This document shows positions 9,487 through 20,030 of a DNA stretch of 64,000 bases, in pieces. The DNA comes from Albugo candida (lineage: Eukaryota > Oomycota > Peronosporomycetes > Albuginales), in contig JBDOQK010000013.1 of assembly GCA_040437565.1 (NCBI GenBank), forward strand, positions 496,001-560,000. The letters run 5' to 3'. A program made the position numbers and the translations under genes. Under the pieces are notes generated by a model. It was given only the letters and a program-made list of their open reading frames with translations. It was not told the origin of the DNA and did no database searches. The first letter of the stretch is position 1; each line of letters begins with the position of its first letter.

Positions 9487-10521
9487 CTAGTGATAACCCG
9501 AAACTTCTTGGAAGTGTCCCGCACGATTGTATTTCAGCAGAAAGTTTGGGGCTTCCTTTTCCATTTTTGCAGGTTCAATATCCAACTCACGAAATCCCGG
9601 TAAACTTGATGTTTTCACTTGATTCAGTCCAAGACGAATCGCCCAATCAGCTGTAAATCTCGGGTCGGGGAATTGCTCACAAAACTTACCGATGAGTCTT
9701 GCGACCGATAGCGGTAGATTGATGAGATTTGGTGCATGTTTTGTAGCATCAAACACGTAATCAGCCAATTCTTTCGCAGTATACTCCTCGTCACCGACCA
9801 ATTCAAATGTCTGACCCGTCATGTACTCATCAATTATCATAGCGTATAAAGCGGTTGCAACATCATTCACAAAAGCCGGCTGTAAAACTGCCTCACCATT
9901 ATCCACAAGCGGAACCCCTCCAATCTGCATTCGATCTGCAATCCAGTTCAGAAAGCGATCTTCAGGGCCATATATGGCCCCCAAGCGCACAATATTCGCT
10001 TTCGGGAAAGCTTTTCGAACTGCTACCTCTCCACGGTATTTAGAAGCCGCCCAAATAGAAGGTGAATTCGGCTTTGCTAAAATCGATGAGACGTGAATTA
10101 GACGAGAAATTTTTTCTTCCGCACACACTTTTGCAATCGTTTCTGCAGCGTGAACGTGCACATCATCGTAGGTATAATTGATCCACCACGGTAATAAATG
10201 TTTGGTCTGATAATGTTTTCCGATCAAATTGACGACAACATCTGATCCTTTGACCGCATACCGAACAGATTCGGGGTCACGAGCACTGAAGGCCACATTA
10301 GCAGTGTTGCCGAGGTCAGCCATCACTCGAATATGATTCACTTCACTGACATCGCCACGGTAAGGAACAACAATTGTGTGACCCTTTTCACCCAATTCTG
10401 CACAAACATACCGACCAATAAATCCTGTACATCCAAATACAGTTACTGTGAGCCCGTTCCCTTGCACGCGTCCAGGAGGATGACGAAGAGTAGCTCGCGC
10501 GACTGACGATAAAGCCGACAT
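9487..10521 (-). CDS. NDUFA9: NDUFA9: mitochondrial complex I 39-kDa subunit
   Basis: Single exon, 344 aa from the ATG at 10519-10521 (a TTG seven codons upstream is not a eukaryotic start). The N-terminus (SALSSVARATLRH) is a typical arginine-rich mitochondrial targeting peptide. The atypical short-chain dehydrogenase fold begins with the nucleotide-binding loop FGCTGFIGRYV (GxxGxxG). NLIGKHYQTK, the ASKYRGE stretch, RLGAIYGPEDRFLNW and QPAFVNDVATAL are all conserved in NDUFA9, an NADPH-binding accessory subunit at the peripheral arm of NADH:ubiquinone oxidoreductase. Divergent from the AI-2E-family gene with 82 bp between start codons. Confidence 0.92.
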   Translation of the reverse strand: MSALSSVARATLRHPPGRVQGNGLTVTVFGCTGFIGRYVCAELGEKGHTIVVPYRGDVSEVNHIRVMADLGNTANVAFSARDPESVRYAVKGSDVVVNLIGKHYQTKHLLPWWINYTYDDVHVHAAETIAKVCAEEKISRLIHVSSILAKPNSPSIWAASKYRGEVAVRKAFPKANIVRLGAIYGPEDRFLNWIADRMQIGGVPLVDNGEAVLQPAFVNDVATALYAMIIDEYMTGQTFELVGDEEYTAKELADYVFDATKHAPNLINLPLSVARLIGKFCEQFPDPRFTADWAIRLGLNQVKTSSLPGFRELDIEPAKMEKEAPNFLLKYNRAGHFQEVSGYH

Positions 10522-10603
10522 GAAAATAAAAGGCCGAAACAATTCGCTTTGATTTAGTGCAACCTTCCTGCAACGCTATAAATACAATATAATTTCAACA
10601 TTC

Positions 10604-12011
10604 ATGAAACTCGATCCCGACGAAGGCAGTTATGACGATACTATTCCGCTCACGAGTTCGACATCTGCGTCTAGCGCATGGGATCAGCCTTGCATGGATA
10701 CTAGCTCAAGACATTCAGATCTCAATTTCCCATTCTCAGCGCTTTTCAATGAGCAAATGCACATTTTTGCAATTGAGTCGAAAAGCGCTCTACTCGCCAC
10801 CGGGTATCTCTACAATTCTGTCTTTGCCGCATGCGTATCTCATTGAAATCAACAGATTGGCCTCTACCTGCTACTTACTCTCATGGTTTCAGGAAGCGTT
10901 AGTTCCTTTCTTTCTATCCATTTTTCTCATGTACGTTCCATTCTTCCGTGTGTGCATTCGGTCATTTATACATTTTGTGTATAGGTACCTTGTGGATCCA
11001 CTTGTTCAACTAATTGATGTATCACCTCGCCACTTTTTGTGTTTTTGTACTTCACACAGTCGACTCACTCGCCGGGCTTCTCGTGGGTGTTCACGGACGT
11101 TTTCGTCTACCTGCGCAATGATTCTCATCGGCGTTTTCTTCGGCTTGTTGGGGTACATTACCGTTGTATCTGTGCATGCACTCGATATGGCTTCGTATCA
11201 GATCGGATACAATGATTTGGTCACACGTATTGAGACCATCTCGAAGGGAGTCGGAGTACCGTTAAATATCACCACAACGTTGCATGATAATGTCGAGAAA
11301 GTAGCTCGGGTGATTATCACGCAGATAATGGATTTATTATCAGTCATGTTTGTCACAAGCATCTATCTTTTGTATTTTCTAGCGACACGAACTCGTGTGG
11401 GCGATATTGGAGGCGTTTGGTCTCGAATGGATCGTGATATTCAGCGATTTGTATCTTTAAAATGCTTTGTATCGTTATTTGTGGCTGTTTTGGTCACAAT
11501 TGTGTACGTATGGCTGAATGTTGGCTTAGCGATTGTTTGGGGAATTCTCACATTCATACTTAATTGGATCCCAAATGTCGGCGCTATCATCGCATCAGCA
11601 TTGCCGATGGTGATCATCATTATAACACCATCCAATCTGATGAGTCCGATGGAGAAATTTTTAGCTATCGTCTTGCCCATGTCTTTCCACATGTTTGTTG
11701 GAAATTTTATAGAACCAAAAGTATTTGGAAGGAAATTGGAACTCGACCCGGTTATCGTGATCTTATCGCTATCTGCATGGGGTTTATTATGGGGAGTTGT
11801 AGGAATGATGCTGTCCGTTCCATTAACCGCAGCTTTTAAAATCATGCTAAGTCACTTGAAACTATGGCCGGAACTCGTTGCTTTGATGGAAGGAACGTAT
11901 TTCGTAAAATATGGCATCAATTCGACACACAAGAAAATCGATCGCGAGGGATTCGAAGCAATGCAAATGCAAACAGAATTAGAGAAAAACGAGTCTATCC
12001 ATTCGTCATAA
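10604..12011 (+). CDS. AI-2E (UPF0118) family multi-pass membrane protein
   Basis: Best model: 10604..10803, 10856..10930, 10985..12011 (433 aa). The 52-nt first intron links an N-terminal cytosolic leader (MKLDPDEGSYDD, Ser/Thr-rich) to the membrane part. A 54-nt stopless second intron removes an insert and gives FLMYLVDPLVQLID, which matches the family's first helix-loop. About seven hydrophobic segments follow. The C-terminal half has the diagnostic family blocks: a central amphipathic stretch, WIPNVGAIIASALPMVIII, NFIEPKVFGRKLELDPVIV and WGLLWGVVGMMLSVPL. Bacterial members export small molecules or antiport sodium; eukaryotic members are little studied. An alternative start at 10632 in another frame gives 459 aa with a poorer N-terminus. 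Family sure, substrate unknown. Confidence 0.82.
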
Positions 12012-12025
12012 TATACCAATCCAAT

Positions 12026-12959
12026 TTAAATATCGACTAACGCGTGAACTATGCAAATGACGACATAATGCCATACAGTGAGTCCCCACACTTTTGAGGC
12101 CTTAGACACATCCCAAAGACAATTACATCTTGAAATGTCGCGATGTTGTTGCATACATGCTTCTTTATCAATGATTTCCACAGGATACTCTTCAAAATTC
12201 GGAGGTTTAGCAGCTCGATTATCATTCATCATCTTCACAACTCCATCGCAAGTCTTTTGCTTTCGATTGCATGGACGATCAGCAAAACCCATCGGTGTGT
12301 CTTGTAAACAATTGGTCGGAGAGCAATACCAATTTTTCATAGTATCCTGACAGATATACTCGGAATCCTTACAGTCGGGAAATGTGTAACTTGCAATAAT
12401 CGGCGAATTGGGTGCGCAGATATTATCTCTATCGGTTGATAAGACTAAGCCACAGTCGTCGAATTGGGACGGAGCCACACGATCCGCAATCGATGCGCAG
12501 ACTTTGAGTGTACTTGTTGCATTATAGAAATCTGTATTGACTGCAGGTCCAAGAAAAGTCGGTTGATCGGGATTGCATCCCATACAGAAAACGATCGCCA
12601 AGTAATGTTTTGCTTTATTCGAATACTTGGAACAAGTAGCGCCTTAGCGTCGATAAAATGAGTACAAATACCAAAAGAAGGGATGAGAGGGTACCCGCAT
12701 TGATAAATGACGAGAATTTGCTCTGTATATCGTCGTCGAAAGCCGGTAGACAGCAGGTTTTCTGTCGATACCAATTGCAAAATAGCAGAGGTATACGGTT
12801 CTAAATCGAAGCGGTAGAGAGAGCTGTGTGCCGAGATGGAATGCGTACCTTTGCAGGCTCCTTATGGGTACATAAACACATTGCTTCGTCACCTTCTGAC
12901 GATATCTCATGCAGTGTAGCGTTCCATAGAATCCAAAGCAAAATGCCACGAAAAGTCAT
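12026..12959 (-). CDS. Secreted folate-receptor-like cysteine-rich protein with hydrophobic C-terminus
   Basis: Three exons in reverse: 12959..12849, 12800..12695 and 12642..12026 (introns of 48 and 52 nt), 277 aa. Exon 1 supplies a start and signal peptide (MTFRGILLWILWNATLH) and MCLCTHK. Exon 2 contains FCNWYRQKTCCLPAFDDDI, which resembles the Cys-Trp-Cys-Cys start of the folate receptor/riboflavin-binding domain. Exon 3 adds FCMGCNPDQP and about 15 further cysteines. The last 20 residues are hydrophobic, as in a GPI-attachment signal or tail anchor. In the known family the fold binds folate or riboflavin, but ligand residues cannot be checked here. Start codons of this gene and the DnaJ gene are 39 bp apart, divergent. 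Exon structure good, family moderate. Confidence 0.7.
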
Positions 12960-12998
12960 TCGAATCGATCGCTTCTGCTTGAAATTTCATCCAATCCG

Positions 12999-14032
12999 AT
13001 GTCAAAGTTGCGTGCAGTCAGAAAAATAAAAAGTATTCAGTTTTTAATGACGCGAGCGAATTTAACTTCGAACGATTATTATGAGAATTTGGGGCTTACA
13101 AAGAACGCAACAGATGCACAGATAAAGTCTGCGTACGTGAGATGTGAATTTCCCGTTGTCAATGCCATTCCAACGTTTTTTTCTGCAGTTATCGGAAGCT
13201 TGCAATTCAGTATCATCCAGACAAGAATTTGGGCAACAAAGAAGAAGCAGAAACGAATTTCAAGATTGTCGGTGAAGCGTACAACATCCTCTCTGACCGA
13301 AACACACGATCTGTTTGTATGCTTATTGCATTCACTGTCTCAAATTCTTCCTTACGCGCGCTTGTAGACGATTTATATGGCAAAGAAGGCTTGGAAGATG
13401 GAATGGAGCCTGTCACTAAAGAGAGAGCAATGAAAATATTTCGTGAATTTTTTCGATTCGGCGATGAAATGGATCCTGACGCACCTGAACGAGCCAAAGG
13501 GATTCGTAGAGCTGCCGGAGGTGTTGTGTACGCTCCAGTCAAAGGCTTTATGTATGGCGGAAAGTCAGTGCTTAGTGGTGTGGTCTTGAGCTCATCGGCA
13601 GTCGCATTGGGTGCTCGAGCAATGGTGACGAATGTCGCCTCTGGTGTAAAGGAAATGAGTGAGGCTGGGATGAATGCGGCGCGTCAGCGACGTCGACACA
13701 CTGACACGGAAGTTGAGATCGCAAAAGCAGCTGATACAAGGAATACTTTATTGAGTGAGGAGAAGCCGAGCTTTATGGGCGGATTGAAAAAAGCCACCGT
13801 TGGAGCTGTGTCGGCTCCTGTAGCGGTGAGAACGCATATAAAGTGTAATTCGATCGATTGAATGAGTTTGTAGGCTTTAGTGAGTGGTGGAAGTGTTCTT
13901 CTTGCGAGCAGTGTTGCAGCCGGAGGCTTTATCGTTGGCGGATTTGCTGGAGCCGCGAGTAACGTCGCAAGCGGAGTCATGGAAGTGCAAGCGGCCAACA
14001 GATTGGAAAGACAAAAAAAGACCAATTCGTAA
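12999..14032 (+). CDS. DnaJ-domain protein with glycine/alanine-rich hydrophobic C-terminus
   Basis: Four exons: 12999..13132, 13189..13316, 13368..13825, 13874..14032 (introns 56, 51 and 48 nt), 292 aa. The splices rebuild a full J domain: [25 protein letters not shown] (HPD intact), [13 protein letters not shown] and [12 protein letters not shown]. The 51-nt intron has no stop and keeps frame, so an unspliced form would still be read. The second half is unusual: repeated small-residue stretches ([34 protein letters not shown], then [19 protein letters not shown]) that look like glycine-zipper membrane segments. Role: an Hsp70 co-chaperone, possibly membrane-bound. A start at 13047 is an alternative. 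Tail-to-tail with MMS19 (88 bp). Confidence 0.82.
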
Positions 14033-14120
14033 AAGTACAAGTCTTTCATGTGCGTTCTCTACACGTTGAGAGTGTGCGTTGTGTACCATAAATCCAACTT
14101 GTTTTGCGGCTGGACGCGCA

Positions 14121-17100
14121 TCATAAGACACTCCATTTATTTCTCACACGAACAGCCGTATGCCGTACAAATCGCTTTCGATCGTCCAAACAAAAGAGCA
14201 GTTGACGTAAAACTCGATCTTTGTACGAATGGATGAGTTCGTACGGAAGCGTAGTGAGCGTCTCAATGCATTCCAACGCATCTTTTCGGTCCAACGCATT
14301 GGCGCTATATCTCAAAATCAAATGAATTGGTGAAAAAGTATTGGGAGACATATCGTTTGTACCTGTGTTGCGATTGCTGCAAAAGTCCGTGAAATACATC
14401 TTTTAAAAATGGCTTCACATTCTCAATCCAAGTGTCTGAGACGATTTTGTACGCTTTGATGGCAGCAGCTCCCAATTCCACGTGATCCGAGCAAAGACCG
14501 CGTAATATCAGAGGCATGATAACGCTTATAAGCGATGCAAACGCAGCTTTTGGTGATAATGCGACAACGTAACAAAAACCAGTGAGCGCTTCGGTGGTTT
14601 CTTCCAACGAATGTTTCGATATGAATGCCAAAAGATTGGGTGCCACGAGCTCAAATAAACGCTGACGAAATAACATCTAAGGCACAAATTAGATCAATTT
14701 ATGAACGAGGAAGGTTGGACGTACGTTATAGGACGCTCCGCATTTGCGATTTAATACATTTGGGAATTCTGTCAAAATGACCCGAAAGCCTTCGGCAACC
14801 TGTCGACGTACATCTTTGTCGTGGTGATCGATCAACAAGTACGTCAGATACTCGAGACATTGAGCAGAATATTTTGGATGGCCACAAAGTAAAAGTCCTT
14901 TTGTGATCCAAATGTATAATTCCAGCGATGTGTGCCATTGCGATACTTCTTTATCCTTTTGTATCGACTGAGAGAGTCGTACGAGGAGAGAATCAGCTTT
15001 GGTCTCGAAATCTTTATCTCTCACTTTATTGAGAATGGATCCGATCGATTGAGCGAGCAAAACCACACATTCATTTTTCTTTTCCTCCGCTTTTGCGATG
15101 GATTGTGCTACCGCCAACAGCGAGTCAATAACACAATACGCTTTTGGGAACGCTAACGATCGATTTGCCGAATTGATAATAGTCGTATATACCGACACAA
15201 TCGGATACAAATGCTCGAATGGAGTGGTTTCTCCGTTTTCCAAAATTGGTTGAAAACAAAATACGGCTCGATTCAGTAATTTCTGCTGCGTATCAAAGCT
15301 GACATTCTGCATGATTGTGCGTAGAATACGCGTGGAGAATGCGATTGCGTTTGGAGGCAGATACTTCTGCTCCTCTGGTTTTCTATCGGACATTGCCATG
15401 CTCACAAAAGCGTCTAAAAGCTTAAAGGCGATACCGTTCTGATTATCGACCGACGCACAGAATTCCATATTTGACGCATTGGACGCATTCAGCTCGATAA
15501 TCGTCGCAACTGCTTGGAAACAATTCAGCGTGTGATCCGCTCCAAATGATTGAAATAATACTGATCCATCCTGATTGATGAAACACGGCTGAAGAAGATG
15601 AACCACTGCTTCTTTAAAGATCACAGGATCGTGGGAGAGCTCTGTTATAGCCGTCAAAGTGTCACGTTCAAACTCTTTTCTGGTGCGGCACGAGGATTTT
15701 TGGAAATTTTCAGCTTGTGTGCTATCTCCATCTTGCACGAGAGCGAGTAATTGTGCGATGCAATTCTCTTTGAGAAGTTTGCCGTACAATTGTAACGTCT
15801 TTTCTCGTTTGCATTGAAGTGATTGTGATGTCGATGAAGCCGAGGTAACGCCAGAGAATACCTTCAAACTGCTCAAAAACTCATTTCGGACTTGTTTGGA
15901 AATATCCGACAAGAATCCTCGAGTGAAAAGCCTAATGATTCTCTCAACATCCAAAGGACTTACAATTGGCGTCGAAGGAAAGACGACCACATGACAGAGA
16001 ATACGAATTGACAAACGCTTTGCATTGGGTGTGCTTGTCTCCATTTCCTTGTCTAAAAATCCCAATAATGCATCCAAAATCGCTGATGCATGCGAATGGA
16101 TAGGATGAAATGTGGAGATTTGCTCGATTTCTTCATCGATTGTATCGACAAATAGCATCAGGCGATCGAGTGCGGCCTCACATTGAGACGGAGATGCGTC
16201 AAAAGAATGCTTCACTTGTTCTATGAGTAGTGGCATCGATGTATTGAGAACGTGTGTGGACACCACAAGCGATTCTCGGCTCATACTCGTTAATACTTTG
16301 CCTGCAGAAGCACTACTCAACGAATCGACCGAGTTTTCTTCAAGTTTTTCAACTGCTTGATTGGTTATGGTGACCACAACAGCATTCCAAGCAAACATGG
16401 AGCCTCTGGTGTCTTGTGTTTTGGCTCGACCAATGACGCTGCATACACGAGCCAATACATTCGAAGCAGTCTCAATCACTCGAGTTTTTTCACCATTCAA
16501 AATATCGTGATATAAAATCTGACCAATTGAGCGAATGTGTAGTAATAAGTTATTGATCGCAAATGTCTCCACACAATGTCCTAATGTATCCAAAGCGTCG
16601 ATTTTCGCTTCTTCACTCATACTCGCTGACAGCTTTTCCAAGAGAAACGGGATCATCTGATGGATTAGAACATCGGATGCGGTCAACACGTTGCGTAATG
16701 AGCGAACCAGCTCTTCGGTTGTAACACCATACGGGTCATTTGGTGGCGGTGTAAATGTAATCGGAAAATAACAGGATGTGACCTTGAAGTAATGCTCTGC
16801 TACATCCTCTTTTTGAAACACGATTTCGAGCTTTTGCATCATTGTCTGAGCGATCTGAAAACAATGTTTCAAATTGCGAGGATCTTTTTCGCCTGTCATT
16901 GCATTCAGAAACGATGTTATAAACAGTTGCGCTCGATCGGAATTGGACAGGGCTTTTTGCATGCGTTCCTGTTGTGTGACAAATTGCACCAATTCAAAAT
17001 AACGTTTCCGCATCGATTGATTGAGCTGAGGAACATGGAGCGAATCGGATATTCGAATGATCAGGTCAATACTCTCGGAATCGGAAATTTTAGTGTTATG

Positions 17101-17457
17101 GTGTTTTTGTAGTGCGATTAGCGCCTGAAAGCTTGCAGGAATACTCGGAGTATCATCTAAACGCTCACAAAAAAAATTGGTGAGTACTTTGATGCGATTT
17201 TCTGTCAGTGGAAGATCTGGAAGCCGAGTGAGCACTTCAGCGATCAGTAAAGTCGCTCGTGCACGTGCAGAATCATTGGAATCGTCTGTCAAATACAGCT
17301 CCAGTTCTTGGATTAACGTCTCAATGCTTCCAGTTCGATGTGTGTGCATGACAACTGCATTCAGACTGGTTTTCTGACTGGTCTCGTCATCATTGGATGC
17401 GCCAATATCGATATATTTCGCGATCGCAGGACTCAAAGGAGCATCGAGTTGGAACAT
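14121..17457 (-). CDS. MMS19: MMS19, cytosolic iron-sulfur assembly / DNA repair scaffold
   Basis: Exons 17457..14725, 14676..14363 and 14304..14121 (introns 48 and 58 nt), 1,076 aa; human MMS19 is about 1,030. The ATG is at 17455-17457. It is a long alpha-solenoid. The diagnostic N-terminal block reads CYFPITFTPPPNDPYGVT, followed by EELVRSLRNVLTASD and IPFLLEKLSAS, which are the most conserved parts of MMS19. C-terminal HEAT repeats include PLILRGLCSDHVELGAAA. MMS19 is the targeting subunit of the CIA complex that hands 4Fe-4S clusters to XPD, polymerases and other DNA enzymes. The last exon ends in the conserved RFVRHTAVRVRNKW helix typical of the family. Confidence 0.93.
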
Positions 17458-17505
17458 TTTTGATGGCTGCAAGCGAATCAGGAAGGAGGAGCTTGTATTT
17501 GGTAA

Positions 17506-18326
17506 TTAAGGGTTTGCTGATTCAAATTCCGATTGTGGATACCAATCACAGAGTCGACGTACCATTTCATCGAACGCACTATCTAAATCTTCATTCACTA
17601 GAATCGCATCAAACATTCCTGGCTTGTATCCGTACGATATCTCGTCCCGAGCGCTCCCTAGACGAGTTTGTATACTCTCTTCAGTCTCTGAATTTCGGCC
17701 ACGCAAACGAGCTTCTAGATCGTCCAGCGATGGAGGAGAGACGAAAAGATACTTGCATTGGAGTCCTTCACATTCTTTGACTTTCTGTACTCCTTGAATA
17801 TCAATGTCTAGTATGCAAATTTTTTGCTGTTGCTGCACGTTCTCCACAGCCTTTTTACTTGTGCCATACCAATTGCCATGTACTTGAGCATACTCTAAGA
17901 ATAATCCTACCTCGATATCATGCTCAAACTTCTCCTTGTCGATGAAATAATAAGATTTTCCATGTTCCTCGCCTTGCCTAGGAAGCCGTGTCGTATGACT
18001 GACTGAGAATCCAAATAAATGCGGATATCGCTTCATCAAGCGATTGATTAGAGTACCCTTCCCGACACCCGATGGACCAGCGATCACGAGTGGAGGAAGC
18101 TACATTTAAAAGATAGCTTTAGCTTACTGATGAGCTGTGACAAATGGCTCACCCTTGGCGGCTCATAACAGGAAAAGAAATCTTTTGCAAAGGCAGGCAC
18201 ATCGACAGGCTTTTCAAGAAGTAACGTAGTCATAAATGTCCTTACCATTGTCTTTACTTCAGGATGAAGTCGTAAATACTCGTGATGCGCTTCTTCCATT
18301 GTCTTTTTGATCTGATCCTCGTCCAT
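17506..18326 (-). CDS. RIIa-like domain fused to guanylate kinase
   Basis: Exons 18326..18153 and 18099..17506 with a 53-nt intron; 255 aa. Residues 1-58 are not part of normal guanylate kinase: LHPEVKTMVRTFMTTLLLEK, PVDVPAFAKDFFSCYEPPR matches the RIIa/Dpy30-type dimerisation-docking helix pair (hydrophobic periodicity, KPxDVxxFAxxFF). The remainder is a complete guanylate kinase: P-loop GPSGVGKGTL, GMP-binding SVSHTTRLPRQGE and YYF, then DIDIQGVQ and the lid RLRGRNSETEESIQTRL. It phosphorylates GMP to GDP. RIIa domains usually dock proteins to A-kinase anchors or the flagellar radial spoke, so a flagellar GTP-supply role is a reasonable inference. The stop lies 48 bp before the MMS19 start, on the same strand. 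Confidence 0.85.
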
Positions 18327-18381
18327 TACTGCTGGAAAATAAACGCATGATATATAGTATCGTATAAAATTTTGCCATTCG

Positions 18382-18567
18382 ACACATTCTTTTTATACTA
18401 TAATATAGATTATCTAAACGTAGANNNNNNNNNNNNNNNNNNNNNNNNNNNNNNNNNNNNNNNNNNNNNNNNNNNNNNNNNNNNNNNNNNNNNNNNNNNN
18501 NNNNNNNNNNNNNNNNNNNNNNNNACACATTCTTTTTATACTATATTATAGATTATCTAAACGTAGA
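18382..18567. other. Assembly gap 1 with duplicated flanks
   Basis: Exactly 100 N at 18425-18524. The 43 bp before it (18382-18424) recur right after it (18525-18567) with one mismatch, so contig ends probably overlap. Confidence 0.9.
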
Positions 18568-18769
18568 GACAAGTATCACCCACATGATTCGGCTCGAAGA
18601 AGGGTATCTGCTGGCTCAACTGTATAGAATGCATACCAACAAAACCCTTTTTCTGCATACCAGTGCTTACGTATAAGCTGTACAGCACCTGCTGATACTT
18701 GTGAGCTAATCCTATACCGAAGGGTGACTCCCAAATACACGTCACTATCGTTAGGTTCCTCCTTTTCAT
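18557..18769 (-). CDS. Doubtful short reading frame next to gap
   Basis: A 70-codon ATG-to-stop frame starting at 18769 with a neutral amino-acid mix and no family I know. It lies in an otherwise empty stretch between the gap and the kinase. Its tail reaches into the duplicated gap flank. It may be chance or the first exon of a gene lost in the gap. Confidence 0.2.
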   Translation of the reverse strand: MKRRNLTIVTCIWESPFGIGLAHKYQQVLYSLYVSTGMQKKGFVGMHSIQLSQQIPFFEPNHVGDTCLYV

Positions 18770-18909
18770 TACTTTACATGAGCACTTCTACGCATTAGAC
18801 ATTCGATTCTAATTCGATGCCCCTTTTTCAAAGATCCGCCCCTCCTTCTCCATGTGGGTGAAAGGAGACATTTTCCAGCATTCATTATTCATTTTGTGAC
18901 GTCCCTCTT

Positions 18910-19956
18910 ATGTCTTTTGGTGCAAAACTATCCAACACTCCTGATTTTGTGATCAACAAATTGGAACTTTATAAAATACAACGTCGTCTTTCACACTCTA
19001 TCTTTGGCGATGTTTTTCTATGTAAGCACAAACTGACAAATCAATTGGTCGCAGTTAAGAGAGTGTCGCTTGAATGTACACCAGAACAATTCAAACTTGA
19101 AACACGCAAACTCATTCGAGAGAATGTTGAATTCGAAGTGGAAATTCATCGGGATCTAGCTACCAAAGAAAAGTTTCAAACTAAAAATGAGAACATCTTG
19201 CGTATGTTGGACGAAATTCAATACGACAATTGTGTGTACATGATTTTTGAGTACTGTGAGCGAGGAGATTTATTCGGTATTGTGGATAATGCCAAAGATG
19301 GAAGAGTATCTCAATCTGAAGTCGTACATTATTTCAGGCAGATTTTACGAGGTGTTCATTTTCTGCACACAAATGGGTACGCTCATCGCGATTTATCATT
19401 AGAAAATGTGCTGGTGACGAGTGATGGAACTTGTAAGCTAGGTGATTTTGGACTAGCATCGTATGCATGCGCAAGTTGCTGTGATTCAGTTGGAAAACCA
19501 TCCTACATGGCCCCAGAAGTATTAAAAGGAATATATTGGGATCCAGTAAGAGCTGATATTTGGTCACTGGGTATTATATTATTCATATTGGTGGCAGGGA
19601 CACCTCCATTCGAGTATCCGCATCCATCGGATCCAAGATATCGAGCACTTTCTAGTCATGGAGCAGGCATTCTGCTGAGAAAATGGAAACTACATGATCA
19701 AGTATCACCTGCCGCGATAGAATTGATGGATGGAATGTTACAAGTTGATCCAAAGCGACGAATTTCGATTGAACAGATTCTGAAGCATCCTTATATTTAT
19801 GCAGCTCAAAACGAATGCTCGTGGAAAGTGTCCTGTTTTGACACTGCATTGTCTTGCCCATTGGCATCAAGTGGGAAGGATAATTGCCTGGCACTTTCTC
19901 TGCAAGCAGTCTTCCACAAGCGCATCAAGTCACAAGAATTGCGAATAGAAGCGTAA
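18910..19956 (+). CDS. Serine/threonine protein kinase with degenerate glycine loop
   Basis: Single exon, 348 aa, ATG at 18910. The kinase domain spans about residues 20-300: VAVKR lysine, HRDLSLENVL catalytic loop (near residue 158), DFGLAS (near 178), MAPE and DIWSLGIILFILVAGTPPF. The ATP-binding glycine loop is abnormal: LSHSIFGDVFL, where the first two glycines of GxGxxG are Ser residues, leaving only the third. An insert in the alphaC region (TPEQFKLETRKLIREN) is also unusual. The short C-terminal tail has no recognisable domain. Catalytic residues are intact, so activity is likely. By shape it resembles the CAMK-like group, but I cannot place the subfamily. A sequence resembling an oomycete Inr-FPR element lies about 30 bp before the ATG. 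Confidence 0.88.
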   Translation: MSFGAKLSNTPDFVINKLELYKIQRRLSHSIFGDVFLCKHKLTNQLVAVKRVSLECTPEQFKLETRKLIRENVEFEVEIHRDLATKEKFQTKNENILRMLDEIQYDNCVYMIFEYCERGDLFGIVDNAKDGRVSQSEVVHYFRQILRGVHFLHTNGYAHRDLSLENVLVTSDGTCKLGDFGLASYACASCCDSVGKPSYMAPEVLKGIYWDPVRADIWSLGIILFILVAGTPPFEYPHPSDPRYRALSSHGAGILLRKWKLHDQVSPAAIELMDGMLQVDPKRRISIEQILKHPYIYAAQNECSWKVSCFDTALSCPLASSGKDNCLALSLQAVFHKRIKSQELRIEA

Positions 19957-20030
19957 AGTTTTTCTGTGTAATAGCGTACTATTTAATGTGTGTCTTAAAG
20001 TAAAATGCGACGTTTGATCATTTTTGTTAA

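Noticed and set aside
11441-11845. 134-codon antisense frame inside the AI-2E gene
   Set aside because: It is the reverse of conserved transmembrane coding sequence; no independent protein features.
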